DNA of 13,859 bases from Kiritimatiellia bacterium (lineage in GTDB: Bacteria > Verrucomicrobiota > Kiritimatiellia > RFP12 > UBA1067): assembly GCA_017628165.1 (NCBI GenBank), contig JAGBZQ010000098.1, forward strand, positions 1 through 13,859, read 5' to 3'. The translations under genes were made by a program, and so were the position numbers. Below, piece by piece: positions 5,883 through 13,520 of this stretch. Within the stretch, counting starts at the first letter, position 1. Every line of letters begins with the position of its first letter. A model generated the notes under the pieces. That model ran no database searches. It saw only the letters and a list, made by a program, of their open reading frames with translations, and was not told where the DNA came from.

Positions 5883-7049
5883 ATGAAAGCAAAAACATTT
5901 ATAGATCAGGTTGTTGTTTTGGTTCGCTCCGGCAAAGGGGGCGATGGCTCTATGTCGTTCAGGCGCGAGGCGCTCGTCGAATTCGGTGGCCCGGACGGCG
6001 GTGATGGCGGGCGCGGCGGAGATGTGGTCTTTCGCGCTTCCGAGCACATAAATTCGCTTCTTTCGCTTTATTACGAGCCGAAGTGCATCGCTCAGGACGG
6101 AGGTCCTGGCCAGAGTCAGAAGATGTTCGGCAAGCGCGGCAAGGATCTCGTGGTGGATGTTCCGCTCGGTACGGAGGTGTATGACGAGGCTACGGGGCTT
6201 CTCGTGGCCGATATCACCGAGAGCGGCCAGCGAGTGGTGGTGGCTCGCGGTGGTGAAGGCGGCTTCGGCAATGTTCATTTCAAGTCTTCCGTCAATCAGG
6301 CTCCGACGGAGCATACTCCGGGCGGCGAGAGTGAGGAGCGCCGTTTGAGGCTTGAGCTTAAGACGATTGCGGATGCCGGCTTCCTCGGTTTCCCCAATGC
6401 GGGGAAAAGCTCTCTTCTCTCCGTCCTGTCATCGGCTACGCCTAAGATCGCGAGCTATCCCTTTACGACTCTCAATCCGATTGTCGGTACGCTCGTTTAT
6501 GACGACTGGGCGAAAGTGACTTTGGCGGATGTTCCGGGAATCATTGAAGGCGCCGCGAAGGGCGTAGGGCTGGGGCTTGCGTTTCTCAAGCATCTTGAGC
6601 GCTCCAAGGTGCTTGTTTACGTGATAGATATGTCAGGCATTGACGGGCGTGAGCCGTGGCGCGATTATGAAGTTCTCCGCAAAGAGATTGAGGAGTATTC
6701 CGCCGAGCTTGCGGCGCGTCCGTGCATAGTTGTCGGCAACAAGATGGATGTGGAGTGTTCGCGTGAGAATTACGACCGCTTTGTGAAGGAAACCGGCGTA
6801 CGGCCGATCGCCATTTCCTGCGAGGCGCGCGAAGGGCTTGAGGAGTTCAAGGCGGCCGTGCGCGATACCGTGAAGCCAAAATCGAAATTTCATCATACTC
6901 ATGCCGAGCATGAGATGAACCTCTCGGAGATGCCTGATACAACGGGTGATGAGATTCCGGCCGAGGCGCTCAAGTTCGCCACATTCCTGAAGCTTGAAAA
7001 GCCTAAAGCAAAGAGCCATCCAAGCCGTGGCAATATCCACCAGCGCTGA
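5883..7049 (+). CDS. obgE: Obg family GTPase (ribosome assembly)
   Basis: Obg/CgtA GTPase, 388 residues, acting in late assembly of the large ribosomal subunit and linked to stress control. The glycine-rich Obg fold occupies about residues 1-160, with GGPDGGDGGRGGDV at 35-48 (most homologues have GGPNGG). The GTPase domain follows: G1 GFPNAGKSS (169-177), switch I with the TT of YPFTTLNP (192-199), G3 DVPG (216-219), G4 NKMD (286-289) and G5 ISC (311-313). After about residue 335 there is only a short tail containing HHTHAEHEM, with no recognisable OCT or TGS domain. ATG 5883 gives the canonical N-terminus and has no Shine-Dalgarno. It heads a set with panB and queH. The assignment is firm. 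Confidence 0.97.
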   Translation: MKAKTFIDQVVVLVRSGKGGDGSMSFRREALVEFGGPDGGDGGRGGDVVFRASEHINSLLSLYYEPKCIAQDGGPGQSQKMFGKRGKDLVVDVPLGTEVYDEATGLLVADITESGQRVVVARGGEGGFGNVHFKSSVNQAPTEHTPGGESEERRLRLELKTIADAGFLGFPNAGKSSLLSVLSSATPKIASYPFTTLNPIVGTLVYDDWAKVTLADVPGIIEGAAKGVGLGLAFLKHLERSKVLVYVIDMSGIDGREPWRDYEVLRKEIEEYSAELAARPCIVVGNKMDVECSRENYDRFVKETGVRPIAISCEAREGLEEFKAAVRDTVKPKSKFHHTHAEHEMNLSEMPDTTGDEIPAEALKFATFLKLEKPKAKSHPSRGNIHQR

Positions 7050-7066
7050 CAGACGGGAGAATAACT

Positions 7067-7840
7067 GTGAAGAAATGGAATGTCGCGAGCGTTCGCGCCG
7101 CCAAGGGCGTGACGAAGCTTGGATGTACAACGGCCTATGATTCCACATTCGCGCGTCTTGCGGATGAGTCGGGGATTCCGATTATTCTCGTGGGCGATTC
7201 GATGGGTATGGTCATGCTTGGCTATGAGACGACGCTTCCTGTGAAAATCGAGGAGACTCTTTCAGCGGTAGCGGCCGTGGCACGTTCGGTGAAGAACGCG
7301 ATGGTCGTGGCAGATTTGCCGTTTGGCAGTTACCAGTGCGGCGACGATGTTGCCATGCTCAATGCCGTCAAGTGTATCCAGGCAGGGGCTGATGCTGTCA
7401 AGTTAGAAGGCGGAGCCAGAGTGTCTGGCCTCATCAGGCGCATGACGCAGGCGGGTATTCCGGTTCTTGCCCATGTGGGCATGACGCCTCAGAGCGTCAA
7501 TGAATACGGCGGCTTTAAGCGTCAGGGCAAAACGGAAGAAGCTGCAAACGAGATTCTTGAGGATGCGAAGACGGTTGAACGTGCAGGCGCGTTTGCGGTG
7601 ACTCTTGAATGCATTCCTGCGCCTCTTGCGGCACAGATCACGGCTTCTCTTTCCGTTCCCACGATCGGCGTAGGGGCTGGGCCTGATTGCGATGCGCAGT
7701 GGCTTGTGATGCACGATTTGCTGGGGCTTAACGAGAAGGCGCCGTCATTCGTGAAGAAGTACGCATCGCTTGCCGATGAAGTCCGCAAGGCTTTTTCTGC
7801 TTATGTCGCCGAGGTTGCGCATGGAACATTTCCTCAATGA
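7067..7840 (+). CDS. panB: 3-methyl-2-oxobutanoate hydroxymethyltransferase
   Basis: PanB (EC 2.1.2.11), 257 residues, normal family length. It transfers a hydroxymethyl group from 5,10-methylenetetrahydrofolate to 2-oxoisovalerate to make ketopantoate, the first committed step of pantothenate and coenzyme A synthesis in the cytoplasm. The metal-binding and catalytic residues known from E. coli PanB are present: D44 in VGDSMG (42-47), D83 in DLPFGSYQ (83-90), E114 in KLEGG (112-116) and E181 in LECIP (180-184). HVGMTPQSV (136-144) and GVGAGPDCDAQ (201-211) are further signatures. The start is GTG 7067, with GGGAGA seven bases upstream (7055-7060). It lies 17 bp after obgE and its stop overlaps the queH start by four bases. 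No panC or panD is in the window. Confidence 0.96.
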   Translation: MKKWNVASVRAAKGVTKLGCTTAYDSTFARLADESGIPIILVGDSMGMVMLGYETTLPVKIEETLSAVAAVARSVKNAMVVADLPFGSYQCGDDVAMLNAVKCIQAGADAVKLEGGARVSGLIRRMTQAGIPVLAHVGMTPQSVNEYGGFKRQGKTEEAANEILEDAKTVERAGAFAVTLECIPAPLAAQITASLSVPTIGVGAGPDCDAQWLVMHDLLGLNEKAPSFVKKYASLADEVRKAFSAYVAEVAHGTFPQ

Positions 7841-8400
7841 GGGTTCTTCTTCATTCGTGTTGCGCTCCTTGCTCAAGCGCTTGCGTCATGCGCCTGAAAT
7901 CGCTTGGGCATGAAGTGACGCTATATTATTCAAACTCAAACATTGATACGTTTGAGGAGTTTGAAAGACGTCTTGAATCTCTCCGCATTCTTGCCGAGGC
8001 AGAGCAGGTAGATCTGGTTGTGGATGAATATTGTCATGACGTCTGGCTCAAAGAGGTTGCCGTGGGTTATGAGAGTGAGCCGGAGAAGGGCAAGAGGTGT
8101 GCCAAGTGCTATCGCTTTAATCTTGCGCGAACGGCGAACTATGCGCGGGAGCATGGCTTTGACGCTTTTTCCACTTCGCTTACCGTCAGCCCCCACAAGC
8201 CGACTGCGCTTGTCTTTGCTAAAGGTGTGGAAGTGGAAGCGGATCTTGCTGATATCGGCAAGCCTTTTTTTCTTGAAGAGGATTTCAAGAAAAAGGACGG
8301 CTTCAAGGTATCGCTGCAGCGATCCAAGGATTTAAACCTCTACCGTCAGGCGTATTGCGGATGCGAATTTTGTCGAAATCGCTCCCAAATGGCACGGTGA
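7837..8400 (+). CDS. queH: Epoxyqueuosine reductase QueH
   Basis: QueH (former DUF208), 187 residues. It reduces epoxyqueuosine in tRNA to queuosine, the last step of queuosine synthesis, as a non-homologous replacement of QueG. Family cysteine motifs are complete: HSCCAPC (6-12), RCAKCY (87-92) and YCGCEFC (173-179), which in this family bind iron-sulfur and iron cofactors. DFKKKDGF (149-156) and LYRQ (168-171) are also characteristic. The ATG at 7837 overlaps the panB stop (ATGA) and has no clear Shine-Dalgarno, so it probably depends on translational coupling. No other queuosine genes are nearby, so the pairing with panB seems to be an operon of convenience. Confidence 0.94.
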   Translation: MRVLLHSCCAPCSSACVMRLKSLGHEVTLYYSNSNIDTFEEFERRLESLRILAEAEQVDLVVDEYCHDVWLKEVAVGYESEPEKGKRCAKCYRFNLARTANYAREHGFDAFSTSLTVSPHKPTALVFAKGVEVEADLADIGKPFFLEEDFKKKDGFKVSLQRSKDLNLYRQAYCGCEFCRNRSQMAR

Positions 8401-8421
8401 ATGGCGATTTTGAGCGAAGTT

Positions 8422-8430
8422 TGATATAAT
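8422..8430 (+). promoter_or_regulatory. Extended -10 promoter of the EF-G gene (leaderless)
   Basis: TGATATAAT (8422-8430) is a perfect extended -10 element ending exactly 8 nt before ATG 8439, the same geometry as before obgE. No Shine-Dalgarno and no good -35 box are visible (TGGCGA at 8402-8407 is poor). The predicted transcript starts within two or three bases of the ATG. Confidence 0.6.
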
Positions 8431-8438
8431 ATTCAAAT

Positions 8439-10511
8439 ATGAGCAGTGATTTATCAAATGTCAGAAATATCGGAATTGTCGCGCATATTGATGCGGGCAA
8501 AACAACGACTACCGAACGTATTCTTTTTTACACCGGCAAGATTCATAAGCATGGTGATGTTCATGATGGCAATACCACCACCGATTTTATGATTCAGGAG
8601 CGAGAACGCGGCATCACCATTCAATCTGCCGCGATTTCCTGCGAGTGGGGTAAGAACGCAATCAACATCATCGACACTCCCGGCCACGTGGACTTTACCA
8701 TGGAGGTGGAGCGCTCGCTTCGCGTTCTCGACGGCGCCGTATGCGTGTTCTGTGCCGTAGGCGGTGTGCAGCCGCAGTCCGAGACTGTATGGCGTCAGGC
8801 AGATCGCTACAATGTGCCGCGCATTGCGTTCATTAACAAGATGGATCGCATGGGTGCCGATTTTCAGCGCGTAGTGGGCGAGCTTAGGGATAAGCTCAAG
8901 GCCGAGGCCGTTCCCGTGGAGCTTCCTATCGGCAGGGAGGAGTCTTTCAAGGGCGTAGTTGACTTGATAGCGATGAAGGGTATCATCTACGATGAAGCTT
9001 CCGACGGCAAGAAGTTTACCGTGGGCGAAATCCCAGCGGAAATGCTTGAGGAGGCCGAGTTGGCGCGTGCCGAGCTCGTGGAGAAGATTGCCGACCTTGA
9101 CGAAGGTGTCATGGAGACATTTCTTGAGAACGGCGATCTTACGGCAGAGGAAATTCATCCTGCCATCCGCCGTCTGGTCGTCGCAGGCAAGATGGTCCCC
9201 GTCCTTTGCGGTACTTCGCTCAAGGACAAGGGCGTTCAGCCGCTTCTCGACGCGATCTGCGCCTATCTGCCTTCTCCGCTCGACCGCCCGAGTGTTTCCG
9301 CTACAGACCTTAAGACAGGTGAGAGTGTTCTTAGAAAGCAGTCGGAGGACGAGCTTTTGACGTCTCTCGTTTTCAAGATTGCAACAGATCCATACGTCGG
9401 AAAGCTGTTTTTCGTGCGCGTTTACGGAGGCGTCATCAAAAAGGGCGCCAACGCCTACAATCCGCGCACCAAAAAGCGCGAGCGCATCATGAAGATCGTG
9501 CGGCTTTTCGCGGACGATCAGATCGAGGTGGATGAGCTTAAGGCCGGTGATATCGGCGCGATCGTAGGACTCAAGGACTGCACGACGGGCGACACCCTCT
9601 CGTCTGAGATGAAGCCTTGCTACCTGGAGCGTATTACAGCTCCGCAGCCCGTCATGTTCCTTGCTATCGAGCCCAAGAGCTCCGCCGACAAGGACAAGCT
9701 CGTGGATTCCATGAAGTCGCTTGCGGCCGAGGATCCCACCTGCCAGGTGCGCGAGGACGAGGAAACGGGGCAGACCATACTTTCCGGAATGGGCGAGCTT
9801 CATCTTGAAATCCTTGTGGATCGTCTTAAGCGCGAATTCAAGTGTGCCGCCAATGTCGGCAAGCCGATGGTTTCGTACGTTGAGACCGTAACCGCTTCCG
9901 GTACAACGAAGTTTACGTTTGACCGTGAGCTCGGCGGTAAGCGCCATGCAGTGACGCTTTCCTTGGCTGTCAAGCCTCTCGAACGCGGAGAGGGTATTGC
10001 GATTTCCCTTTCGCGCGATTTCAAAAATACCGTTCCAGACAAGCATCTGCAGGATTGCGTCGAGCAGGGGTTGAAAGATGGTATCCTCACAGGCGTTCTT
10101 GCACGCTATCCGATGACGGACATTTCTGTTGAGTGCCTTTCCGCGGAGGTGGAGGATTTCGAGATTTCAGACGAGGTGGCGTTTCGCTCCGCTGCCGTTA
10201 TGGGCTTCCGTGAGGCAGCCGAGGCCGCTTCTCCGGAGTTCCTTGAGCCGATTATGAAGCTTGAGATCACCACCCCGCCCGAGTCTGTGGGTGAAGTTCT
10301 TGGAGACTTGAATTCTCGCCGCGGCGTGGTTCTTAATATGGAGCAGCGCGCCGATATGCAGGTTGTTCACGCGCGTGTTCCGCTTGCAAAGCTCTTCGGC
10401 TACGCCACGTCTGTCCGCTCTCTCACGAAAGGCAGAGCATCATATTCGATGGAGCCCGATATGTTTGATATTGCGCCGCGGAATGTCCGCGAGGAAATTC
10501 TAAGCAGATAA
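8439..10511 (+). CDS. fusA: Elongation factor G family GTPase, possibly the EF-G2/recycling subtype
   Basis: EF-G family translational GTPase, 690 residues, complete. GTPase motifs: G1 AHIDAGKT (15-22), G3 DTPGH (79-83), G4 NKMD (133-136) and G5 near CGTS (257-260). Domains II to V follow, ending in VPLAKLFGYATSVRSLTKGR (647-666). EF-G drives translocation and, with ribosome recycling factor, splits ribosomes. Two features depart from the main translocase type. Switch I reads TTTDFMIQERERGITIQSAA (46-65) rather than the MDWMEQEQERGITITSAA form. The domain IV tip has DRELGGKRHAV (495-505) where translocases carry a KQSGGRGQYG-type loop. Both resemble, from memory, the mitochondrial EF-G2 and spdEFG2 group that specialises in recycling. 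It is not in a str operon (no rpsL, rpsG or tuf), which also fits a paralogue. The symbol is therefore given loosely. Confidence 0.92.
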   Translation: MSSDLSNVRNIGIVAHIDAGKTTTTERILFYTGKIHKHGDVHDGNTTTDFMIQERERGITIQSAAISCEWGKNAINIIDTPGHVDFTMEVERSLRVLDGAVCVFCAVGGVQPQSETVWRQADRYNVPRIAFINKMDRMGADFQRVVGELRDKLKAEAVPVELPIGREESFKGVVDLIAMKGIIYDEASDGKKFTVGEIPAEMLEEAELARAELVEKIADLDEGVMETFLENGDLTAEEIHPAIRRLVVAGKMVPVLCGTSLKDKGVQPLLDAICAYLPSPLDRPSVSATDLKTGESVLRKQSEDELLTSLVFKIATDPYVGKLFFVRVYGGVIKKGANAYNPRTKKRERIMKIVRLFADDQIEVDELKAGDIGAIVGLKDCTTGDTLSSEMKPCYLERITAPQPVMFLAIEPKSSADKDKLVDSMKSLAAEDPTCQVREDEETGQTILSGMGELHLEILVDRLKREFKCAANVGKPMVSYVETVTASGTTKFTFDRELGGKRHAVTLSLAVKPLERGEGIAISLSRDFKNTVPDKHLQDCVEQGLKDGILTGVLARYPMTDISVECLSAEVEDFEISDEVAFRSAAVMGFREAAEAASPEFLEPIMKLEITTPPESVGEVLGDLNSRRGVVLNMEQRADMQVVHARVPLAKLFGYATSVRSLTKGRASYSMEPDMFDIAPRNVREEILSR

Positions 10512-10526
10512 GCGAAAGGTTAAAGC

Positions 10527-11711
10527 ATGAAGAAGATGAACATGGTAATTGCCCAGTCCGGCGGACCTTCGATGGTGATCAACCAGTCTCTCGTGGGGGC
10601 TGTTCTCGAGGCCCGCAAGAGCGAGAAAATCGGCAAGATCCTTGGCGCCAGGCACGGCATAGTGGGCATTCTCTCAAACGACTACATCGATCTTAAAAAG
10701 CCTTCGGTCAAGAAGCTTGAGGCGATAGCGGAAACGCCTTCTTCGGCTCTCGGCAGTTGCCGCAAGAAGCCGGACGCCTCCGACTGCAGGGCCATCTTTG
10801 AGGAATTTCGCAAGCTCAAGGTGGGATACTTTTTTTACATCGGCGGCAATGATTCCGCCGATGCCGCGCGTATCGTGGCCGAGGAGGCCGAGAAGGAGGG
10901 GTATCCTCTCATCGTCTATCACATCCCCAAGACGATCGACAACGATTTAAGAAGCTGTGACCATACGCCCGGGTTCGGCTCGGCAGCTCGTTTTGTGGCG
11001 TCTGCCATCCGTGGCGACGATCTCGACAACCGTGCTCTTGGCGGCGTCAAGATAGATGTCATCATGGGCCGTGACGCAGGTTTTCTTACGGCGGCCTCCG
11101 CTCTTGCGCGTATCCGCGAGGATGACGGCCCGCACCTTATTTATCTCCCCGAAGTCGTTTTCACCGAGGAGAAGTTTATTAAGGACGTCAAGGCCGCCGT
11201 TAAGAAATACGGCCGCTGCGTATGTGCCGTATCCGAGGGTGTTCGCGGCAAGGATGGTATTCCTATCGGCGCAAAGCTTGGCAGCGGCGAGACGGATTCG
11301 CACGGAAACGTCCAGATGTCAGGTACCGGTGCTCTTGGCGATGCTCTTGCCACGCTTCTCAAGGCCAAGGCGGGCATCAAGCGCGTCCGCGCCGATACGT
11401 TCGGTTATCTTCAGCGCTCCTTCCCCGGGATCGCCTCCAAGGTGGATCAGGCCGAGGGGCGCGCTGCGGGCGCTGCGGCCGTCAAGGCTGCTCTCAAGGG
11501 CGAGCTTACCAAGGGTACCATCGCCATCGTTCGCGAAGAGGGCAGGAAGTATAAGATCGCCTATGCTCCCGTTCCCGTCCAGAACGCCGCGAAGTACACC
11601 CGCAGCGTTCCCAAGGAATACATCGCCAAGAACGGTCACGATGTCACAGAGGCGTTCCTCGAATACGTCCGTCCGATCGTAGGCGACATTCCCCATTGTG
11701 AAATCTTCTAA
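10527..11711 (+). CDS. pfp: 6-phosphofructokinase, pyrophosphate-dependent type
   Basis: Phosphofructokinase of 394 residues that phosphorylates fructose 6-phosphate, probably with pyrophosphate (EC 2.7.1.90) in a reversible glycolytic step. Motifs: N-terminal SGGPSMVINQ (11-20), GGNDS (106-110) in the place of the ATP enzymes' GGDGS, PKTIDND (134-140) with K135 as in PPi enzymes rather than GTIDND, MGRDAGF (180-186), YLPEV (206-210) and FGYLQR (292-297) for substrate binding. The GGND and PKTIDND combination supports PPi use, though donor choice is inferred from motifs and some relatives accept ATP or polyphosphate. It starts 15 bp after the EF-G gene with AAAGG (10515-10519) upstream of ATG 10527 and has no promoter of its own, so it is probably expressed with it. 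Confidence 0.92.
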   Translation: MKKMNMVIAQSGGPSMVINQSLVGAVLEARKSEKIGKILGARHGIVGILSNDYIDLKKPSVKKLEAIAETPSSALGSCRKKPDASDCRAIFEEFRKLKVGYFFYIGGNDSADAARIVAEEAEKEGYPLIVYHIPKTIDNDLRSCDHTPGFGSAARFVASAIRGDDLDNRALGGVKIDVIMGRDAGFLTAASALARIREDDGPHLIYLPEVVFTEEKFIKDVKAAVKKYGRCVCAVSEGVRGKDGIPIGAKLGSGETDSHGNVQMSGTGALGDALATLLKAKAGIKRVRADTFGYLQRSFPGIASKVDQAEGRAAGAAAVKAALKGELTKGTIAIVREEGRKYKIAYAPVPVQNAAKYTRSVPKEYIAKNGHDVTEAFLEYVRPIVGDIPHCEIF

Positions 11712-11723
11712 AGAGGGGATCGT

Positions 11724-12809
11724 ATGGTCAAATTGTCAGAAGGGCAGCAAAAGACAATCGCCGGAGGCTTGACGCTTCTGGCGGTTGTCGCCATCGCCGG
11801 ATTTGCGGCGCTTGTGGGGTGGATGTTTGTGAAGGTGCTGCAGTTTGCGGCGCCGGCGCTTATTCCGGTTGTCGTGGGGGTTTTTCTTGCGATGTTCTTC
11901 AAGCCTTATTACAGTTGGTGGCTGAAGCTTGTGAAGAATCCCACATTTGCCGTCCTTCTGATGCTTCTCTCCATTGGTCTTCCGCTCGGGGTTCTTCTGT
12001 TTAACTTCGGCTCGTTCGTGGCCGTACAGACGGCAGATCTCATAGAGGCTGTTCCGCGCCGCATCGCCAATTTCCAGATGTGGTTTAACGCCACGCTTCC
12101 GAACGCCAAGCAGATTGCCGACAAGTTTAATGTTCCGTACATGGAATGGACGGACAGCTTTAAGATATGGGTGGGGAATTCTGCCGTCGGCGTGGTAGGC
12201 TACGCTTCAAGTTTTTTAACAGTTCTTCTTTCGCTTGTGTTTTTTGTCTATTTTCTTACACGCCCCCATTTGAAGGGCGCTACCATCGTTCGTCAGATGC
12301 CTTTTCTGAAGGATGATACAAAGCTTTTCGTCTCGCAGCAGATCGATACGTTTATAGATATCGTTGTCACGTTCTCGCAGCGGCAGATGTGCATCTGCCT
12401 TTTGGAGGGCTTTCTGTACGGCATGGGGTTCACGCTTGTAGGTCTTTCGAACGGGTTCATCATCGGATTCGCGCTCGGGCTTTTCAATTTCGTTCCGCTT
12501 CTCGGCACCGTGGTGTTTCTGCCGATTGCGCTTCTCGTGGCGTATTTCGGTGCAGGCGGTTCTCTGACGCTTTTGCTTATGGTTTTCAGCGTCTGGCTTG
12601 CGGGGCAGATTTTGGACGGTTACCTGATCACTCCTAAAATCCAGGGCGACAAAACCGGCCTTGGCTATGCCGGTGTCATATTCTCGTTCTTTTTCTGGGG
12701 TATCGTGTTTAATTCGTTTCTTGGGCTTCTTCTTGCGATTCCGCTTTCCGCGTTCTGCATGGTTCTTTGGCGCGCCGTCAAGGTCAAGTACATCAAGCCT
12801 GTCGTGTAA
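11724..12809 (+). CDS. AI-2E family transporter (PerM/YdiK-like membrane protein)
   Basis: A polytopic inner-membrane protein of 361 residues, AI-2E family transporter (PF01594, TqsA/PerM/YdiK-like). Hydrophobic segments are at about 12-37, 44-60, 74-96, 157-178, 224-241, 243-275, 279-297 and 312-345, with the family's extracytoplasmic loop around 97-155. The signature blocks are FNFVPLLGTVVFLPIA (254-269) and LDGYLITPKIQGDKTGLG (297-314), followed by LGLLLAIPLSA (333-343). Despite the family name, substrates range from autoinducer-2 to ions (some members are Na+/H+ antiporters), so the substrate here is unknown. AGAGGGG (11712-11718) precedes ATG 11724, 12 bp after pfp, so it is part of the EF-G operon. 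Confidence 0.9.
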   Translation: MVKLSEGQQKTIAGGLTLLAVVAIAGFAALVGWMFVKVLQFAAPALIPVVVGVFLAMFFKPYYSWWLKLVKNPTFAVLLMLLSIGLPLGVLLFNFGSFVAVQTADLIEAVPRRIANFQMWFNATLPNAKQIADKFNVPYMEWTDSFKIWVGNSAVGVVGYASSFLTVLLSLVFFVYFLTRPHLKGATIVRQMPFLKDDTKLFVSQQIDTFIDIVVTFSQRQMCICLLEGFLYGMGFTLVGLSNGFIIGFALGLFNFVPLLGTVVFLPIALLVAYFGAGGSLTLLLMVFSVWLAGQILDGYLITPKIQGDKTGLGYAGVIFSFFFWGIVFNSFLGLLLAIPLSAFCMVLWRAVKVKYIKPVV

Positions 12810-12824
12810 AAGGAGTATGATCCC

Positions 12825-13520
12825 ATGCAAAGTGCCAAGGAATGGTTTGTGAGAAGCTCTGACGGCAAGGTCTACGGACCGGCCAGTGTTTCACAGCTTG
12901 CGGAATGGGCGCGCGAAGGGCGCATTGAGCCGGCGGGATATGTATCGCAAGATCGCAAATCGTGGGTCCCCGCTCAGCTGATGAGCGAGCTTGAGATGAA
13001 GTGGATAGTTGAGCCTGAGCCCGGTAAGTTTTACGGGCCTTTCAACCGTGCTGCGATTTCTCGTCTTGCGGCCCGCGGCGAACTTCCCGAAGGGGTTGCC
13101 ATTTATAGAAGGCACGAGTTTAAGATCGACGAGGATCCGCCGCCTGTTACCGTTGAGGTTGAGAAGATTGTCGAAAAAGAGGTGCGTGTCGAGGTTCCTG
13201 TAGAAGTAGAGAAAATTGTCGAGAAGATAGTTGAAAAGGTAGTTCGTGTTGAAGTTCCCGTCGAGAAGATAGTGGAGAAAATTGTCGAGAAGGAAGTGAT
13301 TGTAGAGGTGGAGCCTCCAGCTCGGCGGCCTATCGTTGGTGTGGATACCGCTCCCGCCGTTTCTGAGCGTCCTCCCGTCCCGCAGCTCGGCGGAATGTTT
13401 AAGAATGTGGATCCGGTTAAGCTTGCAGCTCTTGAAGCGGCGGCACAGCGTGAGCTTGCGGCCGTTAAAGGCAGTAGGCGCGGCGGTTTGTCAGGATTGT
13501 TTCCGAGGAGGAAATCATGA
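12825..13520 (+). CDS. Protein with two GYF_2-like modules and a VEKIVEK repeat region
   Basis: A soluble protein of 231 residues with no signal peptide or membrane helix. Residues 5-56 form a GYF_2-type domain (DUF4339): EWFVRSSDGKVYGPASVSQL, WAREGRIEP and SWVPA. A second similar module follows at 60-98 (KWIVEPEPGKFYGPF, ISRLAARGELPEG). Residues 108-163 are a Val/Glu/Lys repeat, then comes a Pro-rich stretch (163-187) and a basic C-terminus ending GLFPRRKS. GYF domains bind proline-rich peptides in eukaryotes; the role of bacterial GYF_2 domains is poorly known. AAGGAG (12810-12815) lies nine bases before ATG 12825. Another ATG at 12817 is out of frame. The stop overlaps the next gene (ATGA), which encodes a paralogue, so the pair may act together as adaptor or scaffold proteins. 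Confidence 0.8.
   Translation: MQSAKEWFVRSSDGKVYGPASVSQLAEWAREGRIEPAGYVSQDRKSWVPAQLMSELEMKWIVEPEPGKFYGPFNRAAISRLAARGELPEGVAIYRRHEFKIDEDPPPVTVEVEKIVEKEVRVEVPVEVEKIVEKIVEKVVRVEVPVEKIVEKIVEKEVIVEVEPPARRPIVGVDTAPAVSERPPVPQLGGMFKNVDPVKLAALEAAAQRELAAVKGSRRGGLSGLFPRRKS
13146..13313 (+). repeat. VEKIVEK / VRVEVPVE amino-acid repeats
   Basis: Within the GYF_2 protein, residues 108-163 are built from EKIVEK units (113-118, 129-134, 133-138, 147-152, 151-156) separated by VRVEVPVE blocks (120-127, 140-147). Strict alternation of Val/Ile with charged residues suggests an extended, strand-forming or rod-like linker rather than a heptad coiled coil. The DNA uses varied codons for the same residues, so selection at protein level is more likely than recent slippage. 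Confidence 0.8.

Noticed and set aside
8376..8410. Possible terminator between queH and the EF-G gene
   Set aside because: AAATCGC and GCGATTT pair over 7 bp, but the loop is 21 nt, the stem is AT-rich, and there is no following T-run.
8454..10046. Long open frame (530 codons) on the minus strand opposite the EF-G gene
   Set aside because: It is fully antisense to an unmistakable EF-G, has no recognisable domain, and reflects codon bias of the + strand gene.
12817..12819. Alternative ATG for the first GYF_2 gene
   Set aside because: It is out of frame with the GYF_2 reading frame (8 bp from ATG 12825) and too close to AAGGAG for efficient use.
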